Notes: generated by a model from the letters alone, not told the origin. Positions 10,901-21,329 are shown, numbered from the stretch's first letter. The stretch: 64,000 bases of DNA from Spirometra erinaceieuropaei (GCA_902702965.1 CACRXP010000021.1:1768271-1832270); one strand, 5' to 3'. Numbers and translations are program-made.

Positions 10901-13900
10901 GCCGTCGGCCTCAGCTGCTGACGCCTCCTACACGTGAACTAATTAGGGCGGTGGGGTTGTATTCTGTCATTCTGGCTTCCCTCCTGCACTTCAAACAACG
11001 ACTTCCTTCGGAAAACTTATATTTACCTTGTTTTCACAAGTGCCCAGGAATCCGACCGGTATTTGCATGTCAGTAAACCGGATTGCAGACTTTGTCCAAG
11101 GTTTATTGTGCGTTTACTTTGAAAACTAACAAAGGACAGCTAGTTCGAGATCCCTGTGGATAGTTTGCAACCACCGCCGTCCTGCATCCTGACGCTCCAC
11201 ATTTTGAGCAAATGACCCGACGGGTTTTCGCGCTAACTCGACAGCACAGCCCGTTCTGCAACTTATTTTTGTTGGGCAGGAAATTACACCAATCGCAACC
11301 TCTGGTTGTCTGAAAAGTCAGTTTATCCGTGTCATGTGGGGCGACCTAGTGGAGATGCCAGCAAGACCGTCAGCGACAACCGCCGCGTCCCCTCATCGCC
11401 CCATTTCCACGACTTAGACGGACAAAGGCGATTGAAGGGCCACCGCAATTATTGTACGCATACTTCGGACGACGGAACCAGCTTATTCCGCAACTACCCT
11501 CTGTCGACGGTCGTTTCACAATCCACGATGTCGGCTCGTCTGGTAATGATCAAGAAGGCGCACAGTCAAAGGCAGTATCCGTTATTGTATCTGATGATGG
11601 GTTCGAGCAGGAATCCGAAACGTCGGGGGAATGAAGCTCTCGTCTCAGCGATCGTGTCTCCTTCTCCACGACTGCTCCCTGGGACTCATCTCCTCGTACT
11701 GAAAATACTGTACGCATACTTCGGACAAAACAGTCAGCTCACTCCACAACTAGCCTCTCCAGACGGCCGTCCCACTATCCACAACTTAGTGGGTAGTCAA
11801 CAGACAGGTCCAGGCTTTCGGCTATGCTGTGATTTTCAACACAGCCAGAACGACGGAAGAGACATAAATGAAGACTGTTGAGCGGGCTGCGAATCGAACA
11901 CTTGCTACAGGGCCCAGATCAAAAGTGGAGAACGGAGCTTCTTTCAGATCCGCAGATGGAGGTGAACTGTCTTTGTCCACCCATCCAGATAAATACTTTT
12001 CAGTCAATGTGTGAACAACTGAACAAGTCGAAACATTCAACTGTGACCGCCGCGTCCGACGACGTTCACCGTGCGCTCCACGGCAAGGTGAAAGCCGGCA
12101 CGGTGACTTGCGCGTGAATTACAGTGCGTGAACGATCTCACGAAATGTTGTTCGAAATTCTGAAATGCGTTTCCGATTAGGAGGGATTACTTAAGTGGGG
12201 TTCCTATACTGATTATCTTGTAGCATAACCCTATAACATTTCGGACTCGCCAGGATGTCGGCTTTTGAATGCACTTTTTGACCTGCAGAAAAAAGTTTCT
12301 AATTATGAGATTCTTAAGACCATGCCATTTCCATGCATGCAAGACCGCAAATGTCCGTTTACTAATGCTCCTCATGAAATGTACAAGACAGTCCTGATCC
12401 ATTGCAAAATTTCATGAACTCTATATGGTATCTTCTTAAAGGCATAGAGGAATATATGATTTTCCTTACGCGGAAAGCATGCAACTTGTAGACTGAAATT
12501 TCTAAACGCTAATGCAATGATAGGTCAGGCTGCCAATTATTCGGGCATTAACAAACTTTTTTCAAACCTAAATATATACTTTTTTGGGGAAAAACTTTGA
12601 AAACAATTTGATTTCCTTCCAAATGAGCAAAAGAAAGTATATTTTGTGCATGTTCTCTATAAAATATATTTGAATTTATAAGATCATCGAAAGCCAATAG
12701 GAAAAACGTATGCTAGGTAAGTAGTCATTTTTTACCGAGTGCAGTTTCTGTAGGAAGTCAAAATGAAGTGTATTCAAAAGCCGACATCCTGGCAAGTCCG
12801 AAATGTTATACGGTTATGCTACATGATAATCAGTACAGCAACCCCACTTAAGTAACCCTTCCTAACCGGAAACGTATTAGAGAATTTCGGCCAACATTTC
12901 ATGAGATCAGTCACGTCACTGTAGTTTATAGCGTCAGTAGGTTGGCGTAGCGATTATCGCACCCTCTCACCCCTCCCCACCTGGACCCCGTGTGAAGACA
13001 GATTCAAGAAAACCGGAGGCGAGGGAGGGCGCAGGTGGATGGCGAGGCCGAACCCGCACCTTGGCGTCGTACTCCACACCCCCTGGTTCAACACCAATAC
13101 TTTAAAAGGATTTTAACCAACAAAAATGACATAAAATGCGTAGACGGGTGGGCAGCCATCCAGCTGGAGGGAATCAGTTGCCAGTTCGCATCAGGACCAT
13201 GCATTGCTGACAATGGCTTAGCAGATGCTCACACACTATTAAGGGCCAACTATCATTAGTCTGCTCTGCTGAGGTCTGTACGTGTGCAAAGATCTTCGAA
13301 AAATACACAGAAATGACGTACGGATTTCTCCGGTTTGATAGTTGGAGACAAAGGGCAGCGTAAGCACCAGCACAGAACTGACTTGAAGGTCCTTGAAGCG
13401 CTCCGCTTCCGGATCGACCTCACGCACAGCCAGCGGGGTAAAATATCTGAGATTCAAGAGGACGCTTCCTTTCGGCGGGATGTTCCCGATTTCCACTGAA
13501 AAAATGTCCCTCATGAGTTCCCACTTGTGCACCAGAAAGGGGATGTGGGCCTCCTCCACGGCCTGCTGGTAGGTTCTTTCGCCCTTCAGAACAAAGAAAA
13601 TATGTGTCGACAGTGGAGACGATGGGTGACGTTTAATCGAAGTAGAATGCAGGTCTGCGTCTCCATGGCCGGGAGGCAACCCGAAAACAACGAAGACTGC
13701 AGAAGTTTGAAGAAGCGCCCACGAGGTTTCGTCAGTGAACCTTTTCAATAAACGGAATGAGGCGAAAGGTCGTATTAGGCCGGCGCTTGCACCGATGCGA
13801 TGAATGTCCCACGCGATTGCATTAAACCGCGATCAGTTAACTGGCAAATCAAAAGGGTTGGCTGAATGTCGGGTAGTTCTACATTCCGTAAGAAGCCAAT

Positions 13901-15407
13901 CCCTTAAGAGGGTTGATACCCTAAACAAATGCGAGGTATGATCCTCACGAATGGCAGAGAATATGCGCATCCCAGGTTCTTGTTTAAAAGAAGGCGAAGG
14001 CACGATCACTGGAACAGTAGGTTTATTTGCCTGAGCTTTCGAACGCGAACTAGAGTTCATCATCAGAGACTACTCGAGTGCAGCAAACTGTGAACGTTTA
14101 TATCGTTCATCCTTGCGGGGGGAGGGGGAGTACATCCGTGGCTAGGTAGGGTTTGTGCCGCCTGGTCCACGATCTTCCCCCGACGTGGTGACGCCGTTTG
14201 TACTTTGCGACGGTGTGAGCTGCGCCACCTGGCTGCGTGGGCGGAGCGCGTGATAACACGCAGGCAAATCGATGTGTCTGTTGATGGAGTTGGTGTGCGA
14301 CACCCACGCCTCCAACAGCTCTCGCCCTGTCTTGTTGCCGGCTCGCGCCAATATCCGCGTGTTGGCGAAGTCGAACTCATGCCCTTCCTCCAGCGTGTGA
14401 GTGGCTACTTGAGACAGTGGGTCGCCTCTCCGAACGGCCCGTTTGTGCTCAAGTATTCGTGAGCTCAGACGTCGTCCTGTCTGGCCTGTGTAGGTATGAT
14501 CCTATTTCGTAGCTGCACCTGTTAGGGGTTAGGGGGTTAGGCGTTAGGGTAAGGGTTAGGGGCTAGAGATTAGGGGTTAGCGGTTAGGGGTTAGGGGTTA
14601 GAGTTAGAATATAGAAGTAAGGGGTTAGGATTAGGGATCAGGGGTTAGGGGGTTAGGGTTAGGGTTTACTACCGGTCCCGTATGACAGGCGGCTTGGGCT
14701 TGTCTACTGCAGTTACGGCTTCGAAATAAGATCCGGCCCAATGCGACGTTAGTGGCAATAAAGAGTTCAGGTGGATTATTGTCAGCCAACTGACGCTTCT
14801 CCAGAACTGAGGGAGCGTGATCAAGCCTAATTCTATAACTTTTTAAGTGTGCGCAAATAAGTCGTTCCTTTCTGACCCATTGGGGGGGGGGGCTGTTTCG
14901 AGGTCTTTCGTGCTTGATTTTTGACAAAGACACTACAGTCAGCTAGTGAACATCAAAATTAGATAAACGGTAAATTGTAAATCTTCCTCCTATTACTAGA
15001 CAACTGTCCCAACCATCTGCAATACATCCCCGCTGGTAAATTTAACTCCTTTAATTCTTGGGTGGCCGAAATTGTGCCAAGCACAAGAATGCGGCGAGGC
15101 CATGTTTCCGAAAAGAAACACCGTCTGCTTATAAGTCTGCAAATATTAAATTTATCGCGCATAGACAAGTAGTAAGAAAGGATGAAGCAAATACCTCTGG
15201 ACGATCTCGGCACTTGGAAATCAGATGTTTGTCCCCTATTTTTGCCTCGAAATGGTAGACAGAGGCATCTGAACCGATAGGTAGGGAGAACACCGTCTCC
15301 AGTCTCTTATTCGATTCACTTTGGAAAGCGAATGTGCAGTCCACGTTTGCTGTTGCGTTTACGACGGTAGTGTTCACCCGAGCAGACTGGAGAGGAAGAT
15401 CCCCCAT
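7754..15407 (-). CDS. Gene B: VIT + vWA domain protein (VWA5A/VWA5B-like), 5' part
   Basis: Four exons are visible on the minus strand: 15195-15407, 13322-13583, 9976-10157 and 7754-7988. Their phases join exactly (0, 1, 0, then 1) to give about 297 codons. The product starts with a VIT domain (vault/inter-alpha-trypsin type beta sandwich: 'LPIGSDASVYHFEAKIGDK', then 'DIFSVEIGNIPPKGSVLLNL'). It continues through the linker strands ('CKVKFAARIFGNSPI') and enters the vWA domain at 'REIVFLIDRS'. In the family, vWA binds a metal-coordinated protein partner and the protein is intracellular; the function in worms is not known to me. The start is uncertain: ATG at 15407 is the only in-frame Met, but an upstream 'GLKYW' looks like family N-terminal sequence, so a short first exon may exist. 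The 3' two-thirds lie beyond the left edge. It is paralogous to gene A. Confidence 0.85.
7990..8139. repeat. Left unit of a ~1.06-kb local duplication (intron of gene B)
   Basis: This stretch and the following SINE (to about 8320) recur as a direct copy at about 9042-9345. Shared blocks include 'gggaac(g/a)aaagacaatggagag' and 'ttaaa(t/c)tgctttttgga'. The second copy includes a few bases of the exon edge, so the duplication started at the acceptor of exon 4. Confidence 0.7.
8140..8320 (-). mobile_element. SINE-1 (tRNA-derived), full-length
   Basis: Read on the minus strand: a tRNA-like head with A box ('ggggcctagtagttcaggt' type) and B box ('gggttccaatcccaccaagg'), then the family tail 'tttttcacag...ggtcaaaatgaattattcaaa'. 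There are eight copies in the window. See 20290-20465 for the clearest head. Confidence 0.75.
8550..8612 (-). ncRNA. Hammerhead-ribozyme-like motif
   Basis: Minus strand: CTGATGG, stem II 'TGGGTTTTAGCAGGAGTCC', GAAACGTC, then AGGCGAATAAA able to pair with the upstream TATTGTCT as stem I. The last A of the invariant CTGATGA is G here, so it is probably inactive. Confidence 0.55.
8822..8880 (+). ncRNA. Hammerhead-ribozyme-like motif
   Basis: CTGATGA at 8834-8840, stem II 'TGGGCTGGAGCAGAAATCC', then GAAAC at 8860-8864 followed by GCC instead of the usual GTC. The cleavage triplet is therefore changed and stem III weakened. Confidence 0.55.
9042..9345 (-). repeat. Right unit of the ~1.06-kb duplication, with SINE-1 copy
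   Basis: It begins with 'gcctcacctgcgggaac', a relic of the exon 4 acceptor region (7983-7999). It then follows the same intron and SINE-1 sequence as 7990-8320 with about 15-20% divergence. The SINE-1 head here (9240-9345) has a decayed B box. Confidence 0.7.
9478..9504. repeat. (TA)n microsatellite
   Basis: About 12-13 TA units lie immediately at the end of the SINE-2 copy that follows. TA tracts border nearly all good SINE-2 copies here. Confidence 0.95.
9505..9680 (-). mobile_element. SINE-2 (tRNA-derived), full-length
   Basis: Read on the minus strand: head 'gctcgtggcccggtgggtag' (A box), 'gtcgcgagttcgaggctcgg' (B box), then 'ggctggctgacgacggctaa', 'ccagaaatggccattccag' and the end 'ggtaataccattctgcc' against (TA)n. 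It is nearly identical to 53030-53225. Confidence 0.75.
9690..9850 (-). mobile_element. SINE-1 copy
   Basis: Minus strand: the family tail ('ggacaaaaggaattattcg'), the B-box region ('ggactcgaatcccaccaag') and the head without a clear 5' acceptor-stem strand. It continues into 'acttaatcacgtttgg', also found beside other copies. Confidence 0.65.
9976..10157 (-). CDS. Gene B exon 3: VIT-vWA linker
   Basis: 182 nt: two bases complete the codon left by exon 2 (C+GA), followed by 60 codons. Acceptor ATACTATTTAG|GA, donor GCG|GTGAGC (phase 0). It encodes 'QRQSDASTSPDLTNTSANC', 'KVKFAARIFGNSPILAVTSP' and 'FVVKFKADDKLSAA'. In VWA5 proteins this is the beta-rich stretch between VIT and vWA. There is no open start or stop; it is recognised by phase, position and residue pattern. 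Confidence 0.8.
10370..10638. mobile_element. Fold-back element relic, subfamily 2 (internally deleted)
   Basis: It keeps 'aaaaatgactacgcaagtgacatg' type interior near 10398 and the right terminus 'catgagatcggtcactgactg' followed by TA. Most of both arms is gone. Confidence 0.5.
10641..11579. other. Gene B intron sequence, no feature recognised
   Basis: GC-richer sequence without a recognisable coding motif. Two similar blocks ('gtacgcatacttcggac...cagct') lie at about 11452 and 11710, so it holds an internal repeat of about 260 bp around the hammerhead copy at 11580-11640. Confidence 0.4.
11580..11640 (+). ncRNA. Hammerhead-ribozyme-like motif (best-preserved core)
   Basis: CTGATGA at 11591-11597, stem II GGGTTC/GAATCC (six pairs, loop GAGCAG), GAAAC at 11617-11621, then GTC. 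Stem III can form only two pairs (AC/GT) with no loop. The following 'ggggaatgaagc' gives a weaker stem I than in other copies. Confidence 0.65.
12122..12921. mobile_element. Fold-back element, subfamily 2, complete (800 bp)
   Basis: Left end CAGTGCGTGAACGATCTCA and right end (reverse complement CAGTGACGTGACTGATCTCA), both flanked by TA. The arms share 'aaatgcgtttccgattagg', 'ggatgtcggcttttgaatgc' and more. The centre is near 12500. No coding capacity. Confidence 0.75.
12935..13255 (+). repeat. Unclassified interspersed repeat (family C) copy
   Basis: It matches blocks seen in at least six other places: 'cacctggaccccgtgtgaag', 'gagggagggcgcaggtggatgg', 'ctggttcaacaccaat' and 'cattgctgacaatggctt'. 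Family length is about 430-450 bp. No tRNA-like promoter or coding frame is seen. Confidence 0.6.
13322..13583 (-). CDS. Gene B exon 2: second half of VIT domain
   Basis: 262 nt; acceptor TTCTGAAG|GGC (phase 0), donor ATCC|GTACGT (phase 1). It encodes 'GERTYQQAVEEAHIPFLV', 'RDIFSVEIGNIPPKGSVLLN', 'LRYFTPLAV' and 'VLVLTLPFVSNYQTGEIR'. This is the VIT signature order: the YxxA/EA motif, then 'DVF...IGNIPPG..V', then 'Y...L', then 'F.LP'. A frame is also open upstream of the acceptor, so the ORF looks longer than the exon. Confidence 0.9.
13584..14518. other. Gene B intron 1, left part, with PLE-end relic
   Basis: At 13990-14090 there is a decayed, minus-oriented PLE terminal repeat ('cacgatcactggaacagtag', 'tcatcatcagagac') without a usable hammerhead core. 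The GC-rich stretch 14100-14500 carries GIY-YIG-like vocabulary in the minus frame ('REPATRQGESCWRRGC') too weak to call. Confidence 0.4.
14519..14670 (+). repeat. Interstitial telomere-like tract (TTAGGG variants)
   Basis: About 150 bp of GTTAGGG, GGTTAGG and one-base variants, all G-rich on the plus strand. TTAGGG is the flatworm telomere unit (established knowledge). The tract lies in intron 1 of gene B, between exons 1 and 2. Confidence 0.9.
15195..15407 (-). CDS. Gene B exon 1 (first seen): N-terminal VIT half
   Basis: Donor CCAGAG|GTATTT (phase 0). It encodes 'MGDLPLQSARVNTTVVNATA', 'CTFAFQSE' and 'VFSLPIGSDASVYHFEAKIG', with 'LPI...A.VYHFEA' as the VIT core. The start given is the in-frame ATG at 15407; the frame stays open upstream (to about 15470) and reads 'GTSGLKYWSP', so a 5' exon joined upstream is possible. 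Confidence 0.85.
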
Positions 15408-15409
15408 GG

Positions 15410-16320
15410 GACTCCAATACTTCAAGCCGGATGTGCCTTCATTGTGAATGGCAGCTCGTAAAAAGTGCACTTATCTTACCTTCTGATTGGGCCATTTTCT
15501 AAATATAACTTGGCCAACACCGGTATTATCGTTTTAACTGTACCTAGTACCTGAAATTCATCAAAAGAGTATTTCTAAATGTCGAGTAGATGGTTATGCA
15601 TTTAATTTGCTGGGCAGTACGTATGCGCGAAACGTTAAGCTGCCTACCCATACTCATCCTCGGGTCCCTCGTTTCTTTTCCCTTGAAGTCTCAGCACCAA
15701 AAAGAAAGTCAGCTTCATGTGATGGAAACTACTTTTGGCCCCTACTGGTCGCACTCTCGGCTGAGGGGTTTTACCTGTCAACCTTCGTCGGAGCCGCTTG
15801 AAAAGTCGACTAAAGGCGACTATTGAAGATTTTTAATGCATTAAGCAAACTCCGGAGACTGGCAAGCAAGCAGTCTCGGAGCCAGTTGAAGCAGTGCCTT
15901 TAGAGGACTGAGTGGCTACTAAGTTTGTAATTCCGTGCCTTAAATAAGATGTAGAAGCAAAAAAACAGCATCATAGTGAGGTGGACTTGTGCTGGGCTCA
16001 TCTAGCTCTCCCATTCTGCACTAGCCGTGTCCCAAGGACAAGAAAAAATCGAGAGACTTTACGATAACAGTAGGTACAGTGACAACACGCGACCAACAAA
16101 CACGCCGACCTTCAAAGTGTCAGTTTTCTTTCAAGGAGAGGGCCACGAGGACCACATTGGAAGAATGCACCGCAGTCTTACTTTCGGGACCGCGTAGGAA
16201 TGAACTGCGTCTTCAGATGGTAGTTTCTCACGTCGCGACTGTTTGCGTATTGTAATGGCTTCGAAGTGTTTTCAGTGAGAGAACTTGACCACCGATCTGG
16301 ACGGAAATGACTTTACACTT
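15410..16320. other. Upstream region of gene B, no feature recognised
   Basis: I see no repeat shared with the window and no coding pattern. If gene B starts at 15407 this would hold its promoter, but no TATA or initiator element stands out. Confidence 0.35.
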
Positions 16321-16324
16321 TTGA

Positions 16325-16720
16325 AGAAGGAGACACAATCGCTTTACTAGCCTGACGTATTGGATTCCTCCTCGAACTCATCATCAGAAACAAAAGCAGA
16401 TACGGGTGGTGCATGCACAAGGGGCTGCTACGCCGGAGAATCTGGAAGACAGTTCCGAACGCGAATGGCCGAAGCGCTGCAGCGGTGCGGAGAAATGACG
16501 CCAGCTCTCAAGTTTCGGCTCATTCGACGGGATCCGGCCACACATTCAAATTCCACGAGGCCGAATTTCTCGCAAGAGGTGACAACCGCGTGAGCCGGGA
16601 GCTGCTTGAGTCACGGTTCACTGGCCCCCAGTCTATTAACAAGTGCAATGATCTTCCCATTAAATACTGGGTGCTGAGACTTCGCCTAGGAGGAGTAATT
16701 AGTCACGCGGGGAGCGCATA
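16325..16720 (+). pseudogene. PLE relic: terminal repeat plus GIY-YIG fragment
   Basis: A minus-oriented terminal repeat (16325-16430, with a decayed hammerhead) runs directly into plus-strand GIY-YIG coding sequence. Across frames it reads 'ESGRQFRTRMAE', 'RSGHTFKFHEAEF' and 'SRELLESRFTGPQSINKCND', matching the PLE at 55478-56272. Frame changes show that it is dead. Confidence 0.7.
16345..16400 (-). ncRNA. Decayed hammerhead-like motif
   Basis: Minus strand: CTGATGA, stem II with 'TGAGTTCGAGGAGGAATCC', then AATACGTC in place of GAAACGTC. The invariant GAAA is lost. Confidence 0.45.
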
Positions 16721-18039
16721 TGTGAGCAATTTTCCCAATGCTAGGGTCAGTGTGTCAGATGGTCGAGCAATCATCGCACCAACATCTAACACACGTGATG
16801 AAATTGCAGCAATTAACGACACGAATGTCGGCCAGCAAACAATCATCAGACCTGCCTTGTTTAATTTCCGAGGAAATTAATGCGCGAACTTGGAGTAACT
16901 CTTTCGAAACAGACCTTTTCAGGCACGGTCCGAAGTCTGATATGAATGTTTGAGCTGAAATCCATCCGCTGCTGCGGAATAACCGCTTAATATTCACAAA
17001 CCGCCAACACGCAGCTAGTAGAATAGGGTTGTGCAATGATTTACCGTACTAACAGCACAGGTATTAGCTAAAAGCCCAGTGGCTGTCGACGTGAAATTAA
17101 TTTGAAATGTAATTTTTTTCCATTCGGTGATTTTTAATGACCCCTTGACGCTCCTTGAAAGGTACGTCTACAGTCAGTCGGGAGTTCAGAACTCATGCCG
17201 AGTCTTCAATCACGTCGCACAGTAACTAACCGTCAGGCTGACGTAGTCATTGTACATAATCACAAAACTTGCATTCCAGCGTAATCCGGAGATGTCTTCG
17301 CGGGATGGGCTAAGTTGCTCTCTCCCAGTGACAGCAACTGCGATGTCCCTGTGAAATCGGATCGGCAGTTAGGTGCTCTCGAACGACCGGGCAAAGCGAA
17401 CAGCTGGAATTCGCAATTGGAGCACTCTGGTCATTTCTAGATAGCTCTGGACATTTCGCTAAGTCTGAACCACTCAACATGACTAGCAGGTCAAAACCAA
17501 TGCCCGCCTTCTCCGTTTACGCCAAAGATGCACAACTCAGAATGACGCAAGCCGCAGGGATGTTGACTTGGTAAACTGTGTAGCGATTTTTGCGAGTACC
17601 ACTCTGAACCGATTTCTGGATCCAGGAGGATTTTTGAGTTAGCGAAGCATAAAGCAAGGCATTTCCTTGCGTATACACTATGACCTTCAGGCTCCGTCCC
17701 GATTAAAAAGAGAAGGAGGTGGGGCGCCAGTCGTGAGAATAGTGTATTCCTTACTGAATAACTAGAGAAGGCATTGGAGAGAGTTGGCAGTCGGGCGTGT
17801 GAGAGCAGCGTATGCGTCATCACACCGCCTTTGGCGACAGCACGTCTGATTCGACCTTGAAGATGATTGGTCAGTTGGGAAGTTGTGAGCGGATGAAAAC
17901 CAATCAGCCAGCCGATGGCATACACGTGCAGGTACTCGCAAGAGGCGACCTCAAAATGGAAAATTATCTTACAATAACTAAATTCCGGTAGCGAAATAGG
18001 ATCGCCTCAGATGTATAAGGTCCTCGATTTTTGCAGACA
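16721..18039. other. Intergenic, PLE tail then nothing recognised
   Basis: 16740-16860 repeats the PLE/terminal-repeat joining sequence ('cagatggtcgagcaatcatc', 'gcagcaattaa'). From 17000 on no repeat or coding pattern is recognised. Confidence 0.4.
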
Positions 18040-18500
18040 GTTCGACCGTCGACTTCGACAATGTTCATTGTGTGCTCCGCCTCAGGATTAGTCAGACACT
18101 ACGACCTGCAAGTGAATTAGTTTATCGTGATGGTAGACTTTCGCAGCATCTACTTCGCCCTCTCCTTCCCCACCTGGACTCGGTGTCAAGACAGAGTCAA
18201 AAGGACCAGAGACGGGGGAGGGCGCAGGTGGATGGCACGGTCGAGCTCGCAACTTGGCGCTCCACTTCACACCGCCTGGCCCGCAACAAACACTTGACCA
18301 GGATTCTAACCAGCAACAACCCCACAACAGGTCTGAACGACAACGAGGATGACTTAACAACCATGCTCACAACCTGTATATTCAGAGGGAGAGCAAGTAG
18401 ATTCACCAGCAGAGAACCAGATGTCAGAGATATGCCAGAGCATAGCAGACTGAAAAGACCATGGTTTGCTGATCATGGCTTAGCAGACGCTTACATTCTG
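18040..18500 (+). repeat. Interspersed repeat family C, nearly full-length
   Basis: From 'gacagttcgaccgtcgactt' through 'gacttcgacaatgttcattg', 'gtcaagacagagtcaaaagg', 'cgcaggtggatggcac' to 'ggtttgctgatcatggctta'. The same block order recurs at 23310, 23790, 31925, 46150 (reverse) and 53825. Confidence 0.65.
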
Positions 18501-19760
18501 TGGGTCGATGGCCCTCAAAGGCCTAACCTTAACCATCCGGTTACTACAGTACCTGTACGAATGGTTAAGGAAACCTGACGTTAATAAGCATCTCATCTTA
18601 ATGAGTGCATTGTTCAGGTTTTTGTCTTGCTTTAGGTTTTGTCTGCAAAGATGCAGATTTACTTGAGCCCAAGCGTCTGACGAAGACAGGTGACATTTAA
18701 ACGCAGGATGACGGAGAGGAAAGAAGAGAGAGGAAAAATGCAAAGGCGTGGACGAGACACAGGTGTAAGTGTGTCAGTTTGAATAGGATGCGTACTGTCA
18801 TCCTCTGAGGCGTTGCCCGTAACTTTTGGAAAACATATCAGTCTATTAAACCAAAAGACAATAATGGGAACGGAAATAGTTCTGCCAAATGGCACTTACG
18901 AATGAGTCAGCGAGGTGCAGTGTAGTCAGGCCGCAACTCAGACCTATATATAGTTGGCGAAATGCTATTGGTGGCCGGTGATTGGTCAATTTTTTCTAGG
19001 TGGGTTTCATTGGATATATCTTGCGCGCAGCCATGGCGGCGTGACTGGTTGGATTTCCAAACAGAGACTAGCCGAAAAAGTCAACATACATGAGCAGGAC
19101 AAACTATAGCTTATTACCACGATGATCGGCCGGTAAGCACAAGTAAACCTTTGAAAAAAAACGAAATACAAAGGGGATCAAAAAACCTCCAGTATCCATT
19201 CATTACCGTGTTGTGTTGTGCAGGAGGCGAAGGCTTCGCGGAGGCCATCGCGTTTGAAACCAACTTCGTTGCCCAACTGACGCGACTCGTTACTGGTTCG
19301 TCTCCGAGGCAATCTCGGGCGTAGACCCCTCGCTAATTGAGGGTGCAGTGTGCTGATTGGCTGGTTTACGGACTTGTTCTGGCAGTATGGACTCTTTGAC
19401 GGGGTGGCCACTCCTGTCTCGTGTCCGTCGATGGTGAACGCCATACGTGGCGTCCGGGGAAACCCTGCCTGTTAACCGTTGCCGTGTGTCGCAGAAGACC
19501 ACGGCTGTTTACCGATTTCGTTTTCCGTCCCAGTGTTGGCACCAAGTGGCCGCCATGCGGGCCGCCGCATCGATTGGACTTCATGTAAACCAAGCATCTG
19601 CACTGGAGGATCTAGCTTGGTCGCATTTTAGTTAAACGCCTGGTGAGAAGTAGTCTATTGATAGAAACGAACAGGCGAGTTCCGGAAAGAAGAAGAAGAA
19701 GAAAAAAAAAAGAAAAAGAAAAAAAAGAAAAAGAAGAAGAGGTCGCCGGAACAAGAAGTT
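18501..19760. other. Intergenic, purine tract only
   Basis: A purine tract (GAA/A-rich) lies at 19686-19742. The remainder, including the fairly GC-rich 19200-19600, shows no frame with family resemblance. Confidence 0.4.
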
Positions 19761-20289
19761 TAGTAGCCTGGGGTTTCGGATTCGCACTCTAACCACCCGT
19801 CAGAGACAGTCGCAGATAAAAGTACTCGTATTCCTCGCTGGAGATCGTAGTTGATACGATGATCGCTTGTCAGTCCGTACCGAAGTTGTTAATCGCTGTG
19901 ATCTCATCAAAGATATCGATTCTTGGTGTGACGATTACTCCGCCATTTAAATCGTTGTCACCGCCGCAGTGCCTCTTCCCCCCACCCCCATCTGGTAAGT
20001 TATTTTTGGCTTGGCGAAATGGCAGCACAGAATACAGAGGCGAAAAGTGATTGCGTTTGTTGAGTTAGGCGGGTCGGAGAACCATGACTCGAACAGCACA
20101 CGCGGTTGTCAATTCTTGTCAATTCACAGTTGGGTCAATGTGAATTATTCAAAATCTGCCAAAATATCTATGAATCACGTGAGCCTAGTAGTCATCTGGT
20201 GGATTGTAGGTGAATTACTTAGGAAATTCTGCTTGGGCAGTCGGATTTGGTGGATTCCAGACGTTGCAGTTAGTCGGGCAGGTAAGTTG

Positions 20290-20465
20290 ACCCAAATGTG
20301 ATGAAACTCGCGACGTCCGGCGGGGCCTCGTAGCTCAAGTGGTTAGAGCGTTGGCTGTACTCAAGCCTTCCCCTTACTGCGTGGGTTCGAATCCCACCGA
20401 GGCGCCGGGTTTTTCACAGATAGGTCAATATGGATTATTCAAAATCTGCCAAAATATCTATGACT
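20290..20465 (+). mobile_element. SINE-1, reference copy with tRNA-like head
   Basis: The head (20324-20405) folds as a tRNA: outer stem GCCTCG/CGAGGC, D arm GCTC/GAGC with A box 'TAGCTCAAGTGGTTAG', T arm GTGGG/CCCAC with B box 'GGTTCGAATCC'. The first acceptor pair is mismatched and the anticodon arm is irregular, so it is a tRNA-derived SINE and not a working tRNA gene. The tail is 'tttttcacagataggtcaat' then 'ttattcaaaatctgccaaaa'. Confidence 0.8.
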
Positions 20466-20479
20466 TGGCCTCATCCAAC

Positions 20480-21300
20480 TTGAAGGCGTGACCGGGTCCA
20501 ATGAAACGAACCGCGGTCTGGGAATTACCATCATTCCTCCCTACTTCTGTTGCATGCTTGGGCATTCGTTTTCAGAGCAGTCTCCTAGTGTCTCCGGCGT
20601 AGTTGTTTTGTCCGCAAATGCACCAGATCCGACAGACGACGCCAAAGCTTCCCGTCCTGGCAGTGGGTTTTCAGCCTCATCATCTGGTGTCTGATGGTTG
20701 CCTCATGCCTGTGTGCAACCCCAACTCTAAGTGACTCGAGCAGGTGGCCAACGGTTTCCGAGAGAGCGTTCACCAAAATTAGTGTGAGGGCACGTTCGTT
20801 CTCCAATGTCTCCTGAGTACAAATTCGCCTGGCTCTATTGCTTAGACAACGGGCTAAGTTTCGTTTTTGACTTAGAGGAACAAAGCTATAGAAGTTTGTG
20901 CATCGTCCTGTCCAAGTTCCGTTGCGATATACACTCCTATGACTTCTTCCATCAGACATTCGCTAAGTAGGACGTCCATATATGCCAGACATTCTCCGCT
21001 ATTACAAAAACGCCGTCAACATATCGAGCATAGTAATCGACATACTCCATCGCGCGATAGAGTTGATTCTTCTCTAATTTTCCCATAAATACATCTATTA
21101 GAAGGGGTCCAAGGGGTGATCCCATCGCCACTACCTCGATCTGCCAATAAATCTGGCCTTTGAATCGGATTCAACGTCCGTTGCCTAACCAACAGAGCTA
21201 GGCGAATTTTTACTCCGGATAGATTGGAGGACGAACTCGCCTTCATACAAAACATTCTTCGAGAAAACGGTTTCCCGATGAATTTATCAGTAGACATATA
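20480..21300 (-). pseudogene. PLE reverse transcriptase relic
   Basis: On the minus strand the RT core reads 'SPLGPLLIDVFMGKLEKNQL' and then 'YYARYVDGVFVIAE' (about 21005-21120). The second is the PLE YVDD box with its second Asp changed to Gly, so the enzyme would be dead. Downstream 20490-20960 carries the connector and GIY-YIG vocabulary ('RVGVAHRHEATIRHQMM'). Frames are broken. The gene lies head-to-head with the PLE fragment at 21330-21990. Confidence 0.75.
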
Positions 21301-21329
21301 GAAGATCGTTCACCAAAACCGAATATACC

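Noticed and set aside
14107..14462. GC-rich frames near 14.1-14.4 kb as a gene
   Set aside because: Frames on both strands are open because of base composition. At most there is a faint PLE resemblance, insufficient for a call.
20324..20405. tRNA gene (also 41725-41805 and 42397-42477)
   Set aside because: Acceptor, D and T arms fold, but the first acceptor pair is mismatched, the anticodon arm is irregular, and the same head occurs in eight copies with a constant non-tRNA tail. It is a SINE.
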